The notes: a model not told the origin generated them from the letters alone. 64,000 nucleotides of DNA from Nocardioides sp. (GCA_020636915.1 JACJWV010000003.1:124001-188000); one strand, 5' to 3'; shown: positions 16,094-25,360, counted from the stretch's first letter. A program made the numbers and translations.

Positions 16094-19000
16094 GTGACGA
16101 CGACGCTCCGCGGCGCCCGGCTGGACGCACCCGAGGTGCCGACCGGCCAGATCGTGCTGCAGCCACCGCCGCAGCTGGAGCCCAACGAGGGTGCCGGCGG
16201 CGTGCTGATGAACGCCATCCCGATGCTCGGCAGCCTCGGGTCGATCGTGCTGGTCGCGACCATGGGCCGCTCCACCGGCGGCCGCGGGTTCATCGCGGCC
16301 GGGATGTTCCTCTTCGCGACCCTCGGCTTCATCGTCGTCCAGCTCGACCGGCAGCGGAAGCAGCGCGCGCAGCAGGTGACCGGCTCCCGCACCGAGTACC
16401 TGCGCTATCTCGCCAACGTCCGCAAGGTCGCACGCGAGGCCGCCGACCAGCAGCGCCGGGCCCTCACCTGGCACCACCCGGACCCCGCGTCGCTGCCCTC
16501 GCTCGCGGACGAGCGCTCCCGCGTCTGGGAGCACGGCCCGTCGGACCCCGACTTCCTCCACGTGCGCTACGGCCTCTGCGCCCAGCCGCTGTCGCTGGAG
16601 CTGGTGCCCCCCGAGAGCACCCCCATCGACCAGGTGGACCCGGCGTCGGCCTCGGCGCTGCACCGGCTCCTGGTGGTGCACCGCCTGCAGCCCGACCTGC
16701 CGGCGTCGGTCGACCTGCGCGCGTTCGACCGGGTCGAGGTGTGCGGGGCCGAGGAGCCGGCCCGGGCGCTCGCCCGGTCGCTGATCTGCTCGGCGACCGC
16801 GTTCCACTCCCCCGACCAGCTCGTGGTGGCGGTGCTCGCCTCCGACCAGCACCTGGCGCACTGGGACTGGGTCAAGTGGCTGCCGCACGCCCAGAGCGCC
16901 CAGCAGTCCGACGCGGTGGGGCCGATGCGGATGGTGTCCACCTCGCTCTCCGACCTCGCCGCGCTGCTGCCGCCTGACCTGGGCGAACGGCCCCGGTTCG
17001 GCGCCGACGAGCGGCCCGCCACCCCCCACCTGCTGCTGGTGATCGATGGTGGGGAGCTGCCGCCCGGCAACCACGTCGTACCTCCCGACGGCCTGCACGG
17101 CGTCACCCTGCTCGACCTCCCCGAGCGGTGGGACGAGCTCGAGGACGCCACCCGGCTGCGGATCCAGCTCGAGGGCGAGCCGACCGGCGGCCGGGTGCCG
17201 GTGCTCGCGCTGCGGCTGCGCGAGGAGCCGGTGCGTGCCAGCGCCGACCAGTGCTCGCTGGCGACCGCCGAGGCGTTCGCCCGGCGCCTGACGCCGCTGC
17301 ACACCATCGCCAGCGGGGTGGCCGAGCCCGGCACCGGCGAGATCGCGGGGCCGGCGGACTTCATGGAGCTGCTCGCGCTCGGCGACGTGCACTCCTTCGA
17401 CCCTGCCGCGGCCTGGCGCCCGCGTCCCGCCCGCGACCGTCTCCGCGTCCCGATCGGGCTCGGCGAGGCGGGGTCGGTCGTGCACCTGGACATCAAGGAG
17501 TCCGCCCAGCAGGGCATGGGACCGCACGGCCTGGTGATCGGCGCGACGGGCTCCGGCAAGTCGGAGTTCCTGCGCACGCTCGTGCTCGGCCTCGCGCTCA
17601 CCCACTCCCCGAGCAGCTGAACATGGTGCTCGTCGACTTCAAGGGCGGCGCGACCTTTTCGCCGGCATGACCGACCTGCCGCACGTCTCCGCGGTGATCA
17701 CCAACCTGGCCCAGGAGCTCACCCTCGTCGACCGCATGCAGGACGCGCTGTCGGGGAGATGGTGCGTACGGCAGGAGCTGCTGCGCGAAGACCGGCAACT
17801 TCGCGTCCGTGCGCGACTACGAGAAGGCCGCGCCGGCGGTGAGGACCCGGCGCCGCTGCCTCGCTGTTCGTCGTCGTCGACGAGTTCTCCGAGATGCTCT
17901 CGGCCAGCCGGAGTTCATCGACCTGTTCGTGGCGATCAGCCGGCTCGGCCCCTCGCTCGGCCTGCACCTGCTGCTCGCCTCGCAGCGGCTGGAGGAGGGC
18001 CGCCTGCGCGGCCTGGAGTCGCACCTGTCCTACCGCGTGGGGCTGCGGACGTTCAGCGCCGCCGAGTCGCGCACCGTGCTCGGCGTCCGGACGCCTACGA
18101 GCTGCCCGCCGACCCGGGCCTGGGCTACCTCAAGCCGGACCTGACGACCATGCTGCGGTTCAGGCGGCGTACGTCTCCGGCCCGCCGTCGGGGCGGGTCC
18201 GCGTGCGTCGCGACGAGTGGAGCACGTGCAGGGCATCTTGCCCTTCACGATCTCCGAGGTCGTCAAGCTCGACCCGCTCGAGCCTGCTGAGCCTGAGCCG
18301 GACCCGTCGCCCTCCGGGCGACGGCCGACTGACCAGAGTCCCTGCTCGACATCGCCGTGCGGCACATGACCGGCCAGGGGCCGGCCGCGCACCAGGTCTG
18401 GCTGCCGCCGCTCGACGTGCCGGACACCCTGGACACGTTGATGACCGACCTCAACGAGCACCCGGACCTCGGGCTGGTCTCCCCGCGGTGGCGCGGCGCC
18501 GGCGGCCTGGTGGTGCCGCTCGGCACCGTCGACCGGCCCCGCGAGCAGCGCCGCGACACCCTCACCGTCGACCTCGGCGGCGCCGGCGGCCACGTCGCGG
18601 TCGTGGGCGGCCCGCGCAGCGGCAAGAGCACGCTGCTGCGCACCATCGTCACGAGCATGGCGCTGACCACGACGCCGCTGGAGTCGCAGTTCTACGTGCT
18701 CGACTTCGGCGGCGGCACGTTCGCGCCGTACACCTCGCTCCCCCACGTGGCCGGGGTCGGCACGCGCTCCGAGCCGGACGTGGTGCGGCGGATCGTGGCG
18801 GAGGTCCAGAACGTCGTCGACCGGCGCGAGGCGTACTTCCGCGCGAACGGCATCGACTCGATCGAGACCTACCGGTCGCGCCGGCGCGAGGGACGCGTCG
18901 ACGACGGGTACGGCGACCTGTTCCTGGTCGTCGACGGCTGGTCCACGCTGCGGGCCGACTTCGACGACCTCGAGGTCGAGATCCAGCAGCTCGCGACCCG

Positions 19001-20072
19001 CGGTCTCACCTTCGGCCTCCACGTGGTGGTCGGGGCGGCGCGCTGGGCCGACTTCCGGGCGGCGATGCGCGACCTGCTCGGCACCCGGCTCGAGCTGCGG
19101 CTCGGCGACCCGATGGACTCGGAGATCGACCGCAAGGTCGCGGCCCTGGTCCCCGCGGGGCGGCCCGGGCGGGGCCTGGTGCAGGGCCGGCTGCACTTCC
19201 TCGCGGCGCTGCCGCGGGTGGACGGGACCCCCGACGTCGAGAGCCTGGGCGACGGCGTCGAGGACGTCATCAAGCGCATCTCGGCGGCGTGGACGGGCCC
19301 GACCGGACCCAAGCTGAGGCTGCTGCCCGCCCGGATCTCGCTCGAGGAGGTCAGGTCGATGGCGCCCGCCGACGACCGGCGGCTGCTGGTCGGGGTCGAC
19401 GAGCGCGAGCTCGCGGCCGTGGGGCTCGACGTCGACACCGAGCCGCACCTGCTCGTCTTCGGCGACGGGCAGTCGGGCAAGAGCTCGGTGCTGCGGGCCT
19501 ATGCGCACGAGGTGATGCGCACGCACACCCCCCAGGAGGCGCAGCTGGTCGTGGTCGACTACCGGCGGTCGCTGCTCGGCGAGGTCCCGGAGGAGTACCT
19601 GGTCAACTACCTCACCTCCGCCACCCAGGCCCAGCCCGCGTTGCGGGACCTGGCGTCCTACCTCGAGGGCCGCATCCCGGGCCCGGACGTCACGCCCGAC
19701 CAGCTGCGCAACCGCTCGTGGTGGAGCGGCGCGGAGGTGTTCGTGCTCGTCGACGACTACGACCTGGTCGCCACCCAGCAGAGCTCGCCGGTCGCGGCGC
19801 TGGCGCCGCTGCTGCCGCAGGCCCGCGACGTCGGTCTGCACGTCGTGGTCGCGCGCCGCTCCGGGGGTGCCTCGCGGGCTCTCTACGAGCCGGTGATCCA
19901 GTCGTTGCGCGACCTGGCGATGCCCGGGCTGCTGCTCTCCGGCAGCCCGGACGAGGGTCCGCTGCTCGGCACCCAGAAGCCGCAGCCCGCACCGCCCGGC
20001 CGCGGCCGGCTCGTCACCCGCGACCGGGGTGTCGACGTCGTCCAGATGGCGTGGTGCGAGCCGACGCTGTAG
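16094..20072 (+). pseudogene. eccC: Type VII secretion ATPase EccC, interrupted by clustered frameshifts
   Basis: FtsK/SpoIIIE-type motor that recognises and drives T7SS substrates. The 5' part (from GTG 16094, frame open to 17620) has two N-terminal membrane helices and the first Walker A GATGSGKS (codons 483-490). The 3' part (open 18357-20072) carries two more P-loops, GGPRSGKS and GDGQSGKS. Between about 17605 and 18340 the EccC sequence is readable only by changing frame roughly a dozen times, e.g. FVVVDEFSEML, LHLLLASQRLEEGRLRGLESHLSYRVGLRTF and GLGYLKPDLTTMLRF. Nearly all lesions are one-base gains or losses. Total span equals about 1,326 codons, normal for EccC. The pattern suits sequence error as well as real decay. 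Confidence 0.85.
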
Positions 20073-20378
20073 CCACGCTGTAGCGACGCGGTGCGCGAAC
20101 GGGCCGGCGGCCTGCGCCGACGGGGCTCCGGGGCCGGCCGGGCGGACGTCTCCGTTCAACGGAACACCCAGGGACCGTTACCCGCGGGTAGCCGGTGCCT
20201 CATCGCTCAATTGCGCCGCTCGGCCCGGTTGCGGGCGGGCCGGCCCGGGCCCGCGCGACCCGGCTCTCGGCGGGGGCGGGACGACGGATTCCGATGCGGG
20301 ACGACAAGACTTCGTCGTCCCGGGTCGGATTTCGTCGGCCGGCCGACAAAACTCGCCCGCCGCCGCCGCCGCCCGCCG
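20073..20378. other. Convergent intergenic region holding a half palindromic element
   Basis: About 300 bp between the eccC end and the SnoaL-like gene end (convergent). No coding potential is visible. Its only structured part is the element at 20296-20355, described separately. Confidence 0.6.
20296..20355. repeat. Palindromic element, half copy A
   Basis: Contains an inner hairpin (GGGACGAC at 20298-20305 with GTCGTCCC at 20314-20321) and a 30-nt right arm (20326-20355) that includes the palindrome TCGGCCGGCCGA. The arm matches 26 of 30 positions of the right arm of copy B at 25306-25335. The left arm present in B is not recognisable here. It lies between convergent genes and may serve as a terminator. 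Confidence 0.7.
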
Positions 20379-20828
20379 CTACACGTGCGTGTGCTCGCCG
20401 GGCCCCTTCACCTGGGTGCCCGGCAGGTCCTTGAGGTCGTAGGTGATCTCGAAGGTACGGCGGTAGCCGGTGTGCGAGACCCGCCAGCCGTCGGGCGTGC
20501 GGACGTAGCGGTCGTCGTAGAAGGCGGCACCCTCGAGCATGAACGAGAATGCCGGGACGATCACCTTGTCCTGCAGGTACCAACGGGCCCGGGCGCCGTC
20601 GCCCTCGACCGTGATCTCGGGGTGGTGCACCTGGTGCATGGTGAGCAGCCCCTCGCCGAGGTTCTCGCGCATGTAGGCGACCAGCGCCTCCCGGTCGGCG
20701 AAGACCAGGCCGTTGTAGTCGCCGGTGGCCTCGGGCACGAAGCAGTCCGCGAACTCCTTCCACTCCTTGGTGTCCAGGGAGCGCAGGTAGCGGTACTTGA
20801 GCTGGCTGATCGCGGTGATGTCGTCCAC
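20379..20828 (-). CDS. SnoaL-like / NTF2-fold protein, putatively KstR-controlled
   Basis: A 149-residue protein of the nuclear-transport-factor-2-like superfamily: ISQLKYRYLRSLDTKEWKEFADCF opens the cone fold, and MHQVHHPEITVEGDGARARWYLQD and DGWRVSHTGYRRTFEI follow. Members include small hydratases/isomerases and many uncharacterised proteins in steroid and polyketide metabolism. The GTG at 20828 has no Shine-Dalgarno but lies 6 nt downstream of a KstR-like palindrome (20834-20847), so transcription may start almost at the start codon. A steroid or fatty-acid-like substrate is inference from that operator only. Confidence 0.8.
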   Translation of the reverse strand: MDDITAISQLKYRYLRSLDTKEWKEFADCFVPEATGDYNGLVFADREALVAYMRENLGEGLLTMHQVHHPEITVEGDGARARWYLQDKVIVPAFSFMLEGAAFYDDRYVRTPDGWRVSHTGYRRTFEITYDLKDLPGTQVKGPGEHTHV

Positions 20829-20833
20829 GGAGG

Positions 20834-20847
20834 TAGAACGTATTCCA
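20834..20847 (-). promoter_or_regulatory. KstR-like operator with one mismatch
   Basis: The 14-mer TAGAACGTATTCCA matches the KstR consensus TnnAACnnGTTnnA with one mismatch (ATT for GTT on this strand). It is immediately upstream of the SnoaL-like gene start. KstR is the TetR-type repressor of cholesterol/steroid catabolism in actinobacteria. Confidence 0.5.
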
Positions 20848-20996
20848 CTTCCGTGAGGCAGGTCACCACCCCCGCGAGCCCGTTGACCTGCTGGTAACAC
20901 CGGGTCAACCTCCCCGCAGCCTGACTTCGGCACGCTGAGGACCGAAGTGACGACCGACGCTCCGCCCCACCCGGCGGACCCGACGAGGAGGCCGAG

Positions 20997-21203
20997 ATGG
21001 ACGACCCCACCGCCACCCTGCACACCCCGGACACCACCCCGGACACCACCCCGGACACCCTGGACCGGCTCCGCAACCAGCGCGCGGAGCTGCGGCTGCG
21101 GCACACCCAGGCGCTCACCGCCCTGATGGAGGAGCGGGTCGACCTGCGCGGCGTCCACGCCCTGGCCGACTACTTCGACGACGCCGTCCGGTGGTCCGCC
21201 TGA
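20997..21203 (+). CDS. Small hydrophilic protein with a DTTP repeat
   Basis: A 68-residue ORF with a strong AGGAGG-type ribosome site just before ATG 20997. Residues 8-21 contain the tandem PDTTPDTTPD, followed by a predicted Arg/Leu-rich helix (LRNQRAELRLRHTQALTALMEER). I do not recognise a family. No membrane segment or signal peptide is seen. The good ribosome site supports translation. Confidence 0.5.
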   Translation: MDDPTATLHTPDTTPDTTPDTLDRLRNQRAELRLRHTQALTALMEERVDLRGVHALADYFDDAVRWSA

Positions 21204-21278
21204 GCGAGCGCGCGCACCGTCCGCCGCCCACCCGTCAGGGGTGAACCCGGCCGGGGTGGGCGTCGTTACACTCGCCGC

Positions 21279-21575
21279 GTGATCTTCAAGCGCGTGGGTG
21301 TCGGGCGGCCCTACCCCGACCACGGCCTGTCGTCCCGCGCGTGGGCCGCCATCCCGCCGCGCCAGGTCCGCCTCGACCAGCTGGTGACCACCAAGGACAC
21401 GCTGCAGCTCGCCGCGCTCCTCGACGAGGACTCCACGTTCTACGGCGACCTGTTCGCGCACGTCGTGGAGTGGGAGGGCGAGCTCTACCTCGAGGACGGC
21501 CTCCACCGCGCCCTGCGCGCGGCCCTGCAGCAGCGCAACGTCCTGCACGCCCGCGTCCACACGCTGGAGAGCTGA
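21279..21575 (+). CDS. Conserved actinobacterial hypothetical protein
   Basis: A 98-residue soluble protein (MIFKRVGVGRPYPDHGLSSR..., then PPRQVRLDQLVTTKDTLQLAALLDEDSTFYGDLFAHVVEWEGELYLEDGLHRALRAALQQR). I recognise it as a conserved actinobacterial protein, but I know no function; the LYLEDGLHRALRAALQQR end superficially recalls ParB-like or toxin-antitoxin-linked proteins. It overlaps the next gene as TGATG, so it is co-translated with the LytR_C-domain protein. Confidence 0.75.
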   Translation: MIFKRVGVGRPYPDHGLSSRAWAAIPPRQVRLDQLVTTKDTLQLAALLDEDSTFYGDLFAHVVEWEGELYLEDGLHRALRAALQQRNVLHARVHTLES

Positions 21576-22078
21576 TGCCGGCGCGCACCCGGTCCGCCGT
21601 GACGCTGTCGGTGCTCGCGCTGCTCCTGCTCGTCGCCGCCCTGTGGGGCTGGCAGGCCGCCACCGCCCCACTGCCCGGCAAGGTCGACACCGCCCTGTGC
21701 GTCCAGCGCACCATCGACGCCGGGGAGAAGGTCTACCCGCAGGACGTCACGGTCAGCGTCTACAACGCCGGCACCCGGGAGGGTCTCGCCGCCCGGGTGA
21801 TGCAGTCCTTCAACGACGCCGGCTTCCCCGAGGGCAACAGCGGCAACGCGACCAGCGCCAGGGTCCCCAACGTGCAGATCTGGTCCACCGAGCCGAAGAG
21901 CCCGGCCGTGCTCCTGGTCGCGAGCCGGCTCGGTGGCGATGTCGACGTCGAGCGGCGCGACGGCCCGGGGGTCGGCGTCAGCGTGATCGTCGGCGACGGG
22001 TTCACCAAGCTGACCAAGGGCCCGGCCGGCGTCGTCGCCCAGGAGGACGTCGAGATCTGCAGCCCGCCGGTCGACTAG
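21575..22078 (+). CDS. LytR C-terminal domain protein, membrane-anchored
   Basis: The 167-residue product has an N-terminal membrane anchor (about residues 8-27, AVTLSVLALLLLVAALWGW) followed by a LytR_C-type domain: VTVSVYNAGTREGLAARVMQSFNDAGF and later VLLVASRLGGDVDVERRDGPGVGVSVIVGDGF. This domain is attached to or accompanies LytR-CpsA-Psr cell-wall ligases; alone, its role is unclear. It would face the outside. It is translationally coupled to the preceding gene by TGATG. Confidence 0.85.
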   Translation: MPARTRSAVTLSVLALLLLVAALWGWQAATAPLPGKVDTALCVQRTIDAGEKVYPQDVTVSVYNAGTREGLAARVMQSFNDAGFPEGNSGNATSARVPNVQIWSTEPKSPAVLLVASRLGGDVDVERRDGPGVGVSVIVGDGFTKLTKGPAGVVAQEDVEICSPPVD

Positions 22079-22103
22079 CTCGACGAGTACGCCGCCGGCC
22101 GGC

Positions 22104-23615
22104 TCAGCTCGGACGCCGGGGCTTGCGGCCGCCGAGCCACTGGGCCAGGCGCCCGTGGGCGCTGACCTGGCGCAGCCGCTCCTCGGTCCGCCAGCGCAGC
22201 CGTCGTGGGGTGACGACGAGCAGGTCGTCGCCGTGGCGCAGCACGGTCCGCCGCTCGGGGACGAAGGTCTCGTGGTCGCGGACCACCATCGAGACCGAGG
22301 CGCCGGTGGGCAGACGCAGCTCACCGACCTCGACCCCGTGCATCTTCGAGCCCGGACTGATCGTCACCTGGAGCAGGTCGGCGGCCACCCGGTCCAGCGG
22401 GGCCACCTCGACCTCGAGCCCGCGCGGCTCCGAGCGCCGGGCCACCTTGAGCAGCCGCGCCGCCGTCGGCAGCGTCGGGCCCGTCAGCAGGGTGTAGATG
22501 ACGACCATCACGAACACCAGGTCGAACAGCTCGGTCGAGTCGGTGACGCCCTCGGCCAGCGGGATCGTCGTGAGCACGATCGGGACGGCGCCGCGCAGCC
22601 CGGCCCAGGAGATGAAGCCGAGCTCCCGCCACGGCATCGGCTGCACGACCGAGCTCACCAGCACCGACAGCGGCCGGGCCACGAACGTCAGGATCAGCCC
22701 GGCCCCGATCGCGTATCCGACGATCTCGAGGTCGATGCGCCCCGGCGACAGCAGCAGCCCGAGCATGACGAACAGGCCGATCTGGGCCAGCCAGGCCAGC
22801 CCCTCGGCGAACGACCGGGTGGCGGTGCGGTGCGGCAGGTCGGCGTTGCCGAGCACGAGTGCGGCGACGTACACGGCGGCGAACCCGGACGCGTGGACCG
22901 CCGCCGCGGCGCCGTACCCGAGGAACGCCAGGGTCAGCACGGCGAGCGGGTAGAGGCCCGAGGAGGGCAGGGCCGCCCGGCGCATCACCCAGGCCCCACC
23001 GAAGCCGGCCGCGAGTCCGAGCGCAGTGCCGGCGAAGAGCTCGTAGACGATGATCCCGAGCACCGCGAGCACGCCGTGCTCCGCGGCGGCACCGGTCGAG
23101 ACCAGGGTCACCAGCACGACCGTCGGGGCGTCGTTGAGCCCGGACTCCGCCTCCAGGGCCCCGGTCAGCTTCTTCGGCAGCGGCACCACCCGCAGCACCG
23201 AGAACACCGCGGCCGCGTCGGTCGGTGACGTGACGGCGCCGAGCAGCAGGGCGAGCTCCCAGGGCAGCCCGAGCAGGTAGTGCGACCCGACCGCGACCAC
23301 GGCCACCGAGATCGCGACGCCCACGGTCGCCATCGAGACGCCGAGGCGGACCGCGGGACGCATGAGCCGCCAGTTGGTGGTCAGACCACCCTCGGCCAGG
23401 ATGACCGCGAGCGCCGCGAAGCCCAGCGAGTGCGCCAGCTCGGCGTCCTCGAACGGGATGCCGATCCCGGACTCGCCGAGCGCGACGCCCATGAGCAGGT
23501 AGATCAGCAGGCTCGGCAGGCCCGCGCGTGAGGAGACCCGCACCGCCAGGATGGCGATGATCGTGACGACGGAGCCGACCAGCACGAACGTGTCGAGCTG
23601 GTGGACGTCGAGCAC
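22104..23615 (-). CDS. Potassium/proton antiporter (CPA family, NhaP2-like)
   Basis: A 503-residue cation/proton antiporter with about twelve membrane helices. The early segment LPSLLIYLLMGVALGESG and later ALLLGAVTSPTDAAAVFSVLR and ESGLNDAPTVVLVTL carry the conserved Asp residues of the ion path. The C-terminal ~100 residues are a TrkA-C-type domain (LLQVTISPGSKMHGVEVGELRLP) that senses nucleotide or ion state. It probably extrudes K+ in exchange for H+. It is divergent from the flavoprotein gene, separated by a 12-bp tandem repeat. Confidence 0.9.
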   Translation of the reverse strand: MLDVHQLDTFVLVGSVVTIIAILAVRVSSRAGLPSLLIYLLMGVALGESGIGIPFEDAELAHSLGFAALAVILAEGGLTTNWRLMRPAVRLGVSMATVGVAISVAVVAVGSHYLLGLPWELALLLGAVTSPTDAAAVFSVLRVVPLPKKLTGALEAESGLNDAPTVVLVTLVSTGAAAEHGVLAVLGIIVYELFAGTALGLAAGFGGAWVMRRAALPSSGLYPLAVLTLAFLGYGAAAAVHASGFAAVYVAALVLGNADLPHRTATRSFAEGLAWLAQIGLFVMLGLLLSPGRIDLEIVGYAIGAGLILTFVARPLSVLVSSVVQPMPWRELGFISWAGLRGAVPIVLTTIPLAEGVTDSTELFDLVFVMVVIYTLLTGPTLPTAARLLKVARRSEPRGLEVEVAPLDRVAADLLQVTISPGSKMHGVEVGELRLPTGASVSMVVRDHETFVPERRTVLRHGDDLLVVTPRRLRWRTEERLRQVSAHGRLAQWLGGRKPRRPS

Positions 23616-23689
23616 GGGTCACCTCGGCGTTCGTCGGGGCGCGGGGCCCGAGTCTATCGGTGGGGTCGGCCCGCCGACGGACCGGCCAC

Positions 23690-23737
23690 GCGGACCAGCC
23701 AGCGGACCAGCCAGCAGACCAACCAGCGGACCAGCAC
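23690..23737. repeat. Four 12-bp tandem repeats
   Basis: Four consecutive 12-bp units with consensus GCGGACCAGCCA (23690-23701, 23702-23713, 23714-23725, 23726-23737). The first two are identical; the last two carry two and two changes. They lie in the divergent promoter region of the antiporter and the flavoprotein, just upstream of the KstR-like box, so copy number could vary between strains. Confidence 0.8.
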
Positions 23738-23758
23738 ACGGTCGACGTCGCAGGAAAC

Positions 23759-23772
23759 TGGAACTTGTTCTA
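23759..23772 (+). promoter_or_regulatory. KstR-like operator, exact consensus match
   Basis: The 14-mer TGGAACTTGTTCTA matches the KstR consensus TnnAACnnGTTnnA at every fixed position. It ends 10 nt before the ATG of the flavoprotein gene, typical of operators in near-leaderless promoters. Confidence 0.7.
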
Positions 23773-23782
23773 GATTTCTCGC

Positions 23783-25267
23783 ATGAGCTCCAGCGGCACC
23801 GCCCTGCCCGACGTCCTCGGCTCCGCCGCGCTCGGCGCGGATCCGGAGCGGTACGACGTCGTGGTGGTCGGGTTCGGCATCGCCGGCGGGTGCGCGGCGC
23901 TGGAGGCGGCGCGCGCCGGGGCGCGGGTGCTGGTGCTGGAGCGGGCCGCGGTGCACGGTGGCACGTCGTCGATGTCGGGTGGGCACTTCTACCTCGGCGG
24001 CGGGACGGCCGTGCAGCAGGCGACCGGCTGGGAGGACTCGCCCGAGGAGATGTACAAGTACCTCGTCGCCGTCTCCAAGGAGCCCGAGCACGACAAGATC
24101 CGCGCCTACTGCGACGGCTCGGTCGAGCACTTCGACTGGCTGGAGTCGCTGGGCTTCGAGTTCGAGCGCTCCTTCTACCCCGAGAAGGCGGTGATCCAGC
24201 CCGGCACCCAGGGGCTGATGTTCACCGGCAACGAGAAGGTCTGGCCGTTCAAGGAGCAGGCGGTCCCCGCGCCGCGCGGGCACAAGGTGCCGGTGCCGGG
24301 CGACACCGAGGGCACCCGCCTGGTGCTCGACCTGCTGCGCGACCGGCTCGAGGAGGCCGGGGTCGAGGTCAGGTACGAGACCGCCGCCACCCACCTGGTC
24401 ACCGACGACGCAGGCGCCGTGGTCGGCCTGGCGTGGCGACGGTACGAGGAGACCGGCGTCGTCGCGGCCGGCGGGGTCGTGCTCGCCGCGGGCGGCTTCG
24501 TGATGAACAAGGACATGGTCGCCGAGTACACGCCGGCACTCGGCTCGAAGCTGTTCACCCTCGGGTCGACGTACGACGACGGCCTGGGCATCCGCCTGGG
24601 CCGGTCGGTCGGGGCCGACCTCAAGCACATGACCGAGCCGTTCATCACCGCGCCGTTCTACCCGCCGTCGATCCTGATGACCGGCGTCATCGTCAACGAG
24701 GACGGCCAGCGCTTCGTCGCCGAGGACAGCTACCACTCGCGGACCTCGCAGTTCGTGATGGAGCAGCGCGACTCCGCGGCGTACCTCATCGTCGACAGCG
24801 AGCACGGCGAGCTCGCCAGCTACTCCATGCTGGTGCCGATGATCGACGCCTACGACACGATCGACGAGCTCGAGACCGCGCTCGGGCTGCCCGCGGGGTC
24901 GGTGGCGGCGACGCTGGAGCGCTACAACAAGATGGCGGCGGCCGGCGAGGACCTCGACCTCCACAAGGGCGCGGAGTGGCTGGCGCCCCAGGACACCGGG
25001 CCGTGGGCGGCCTTCGACCTGCGCCTGGGGCACGCGATGTACGCCGGCTTCACCCTCGGCGGCATCCGGGTCACCGTCGACGGCGAGGCCCAGCGCCCCG
25101 ACGGGTCGGTCATCCCCGGCCTGTACGCCGCCGGCGCCTGCGCCTCCAACATCGCCCAGGACGGCAAGGGCTACTGCTCGGGCACCCAGCTCGGCGAGGG
25201 GTCGTTCTTCGGGCGGCGGGCCGGGCGGGCCGCTGCTGCCACCCGAGTTTCGTCGGCCGGCCGATGA
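23783..25267 (+). CDS. FAD-dependent oxidoreductase, KstD/fumarate-reductase-like
   Basis: A 494-residue flavoprotein. The FAD-binding fingerprint YDVVVVGFGIAGGCAALEAARAG is followed by LERAAVHGGTSSMSGG, the usual start of the fumarate-reductase/3-ketosteroid-delta1-dehydrogenase superfamily. A late GGIRVTVDGEAQRPDGSVIPGLYAAG region binds FAD again. No signal peptide is seen. The perfect KstR-like operator suggests a place in sterol-ring or side-chain catabolism, but 3-ketosteroid 1-dehydrogenase activity is not proven; residues outside the cofactor fold are not diagnostic to me. The last codons and stop lie inside palindromic element B. Confidence 0.88.
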   Translation: MSSSGTALPDVLGSAALGADPERYDVVVVGFGIAGGCAALEAARAGARVLVLERAAVHGGTSSMSGGHFYLGGGTAVQQATGWEDSPEEMYKYLVAVSKEPEHDKIRAYCDGSVEHFDWLESLGFEFERSFYPEKAVIQPGTQGLMFTGNEKVWPFKEQAVPAPRGHKVPVPGDTEGTRLVLDLLRDRLEEAGVEVRYETAATHLVTDDAGAVVGLAWRRYEETGVVAAGGVVLAAGGFVMNKDMVAEYTPALGSKLFTLGSTYDDGLGIRLGRSVGADLKHMTEPFITAPFYPPSILMTGVIVNEDGQRFVAEDSYHSRTSQFVMEQRDSAAYLIVDSEHGELASYSMLVPMIDAYDTIDELETALGLPAGSVAATLERYNKMAAAGEDLDLHKGAEWLAPQDTGPWAAFDLRLGHAMYAGFTLGGIRVTVDGEAQRPDGSVIPGLYAAGACASNIAQDGKGYCSGTQLGEGSFFGRRAGRAAAATRVSSAGR

Positions 25268-25335
25268 AATCCGCGGCGGGACGATGAAGCTTCGTCGTCC
25301 CGCCCCGGAAATCGTCGGCCGCCCGACGAAACTCG
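25244..25335. repeat. Palindromic element, full copy B
   Basis: A 92-bp element: 30-nt outer arms (25244-25273 and 25306-25335) are inverted with 26 of 30 matches and flank an inner near-perfect hairpin (GCGGGACGA at 25276-25284 with TCGTCCCGC at 25295-25303). Each outer arm also contains a smaller self-complementary GGCCGNCCGA core. The arms and inner hairpin match copy A at 20296-20355. The flavoprotein stop codon (25265-25267) is inside the left arm. Confidence 0.8.
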
Positions 25336-25360
25336 CAACCTCCGCCCCTAGGCTCGCCCC

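Noticed and set aside
17894..20083. 729-codon frame inside eccC
   Set aside because: Only short stretches (18036-18240 region) resemble EccC; over 18357-20072 the correct frame is the one with the two P-loops.
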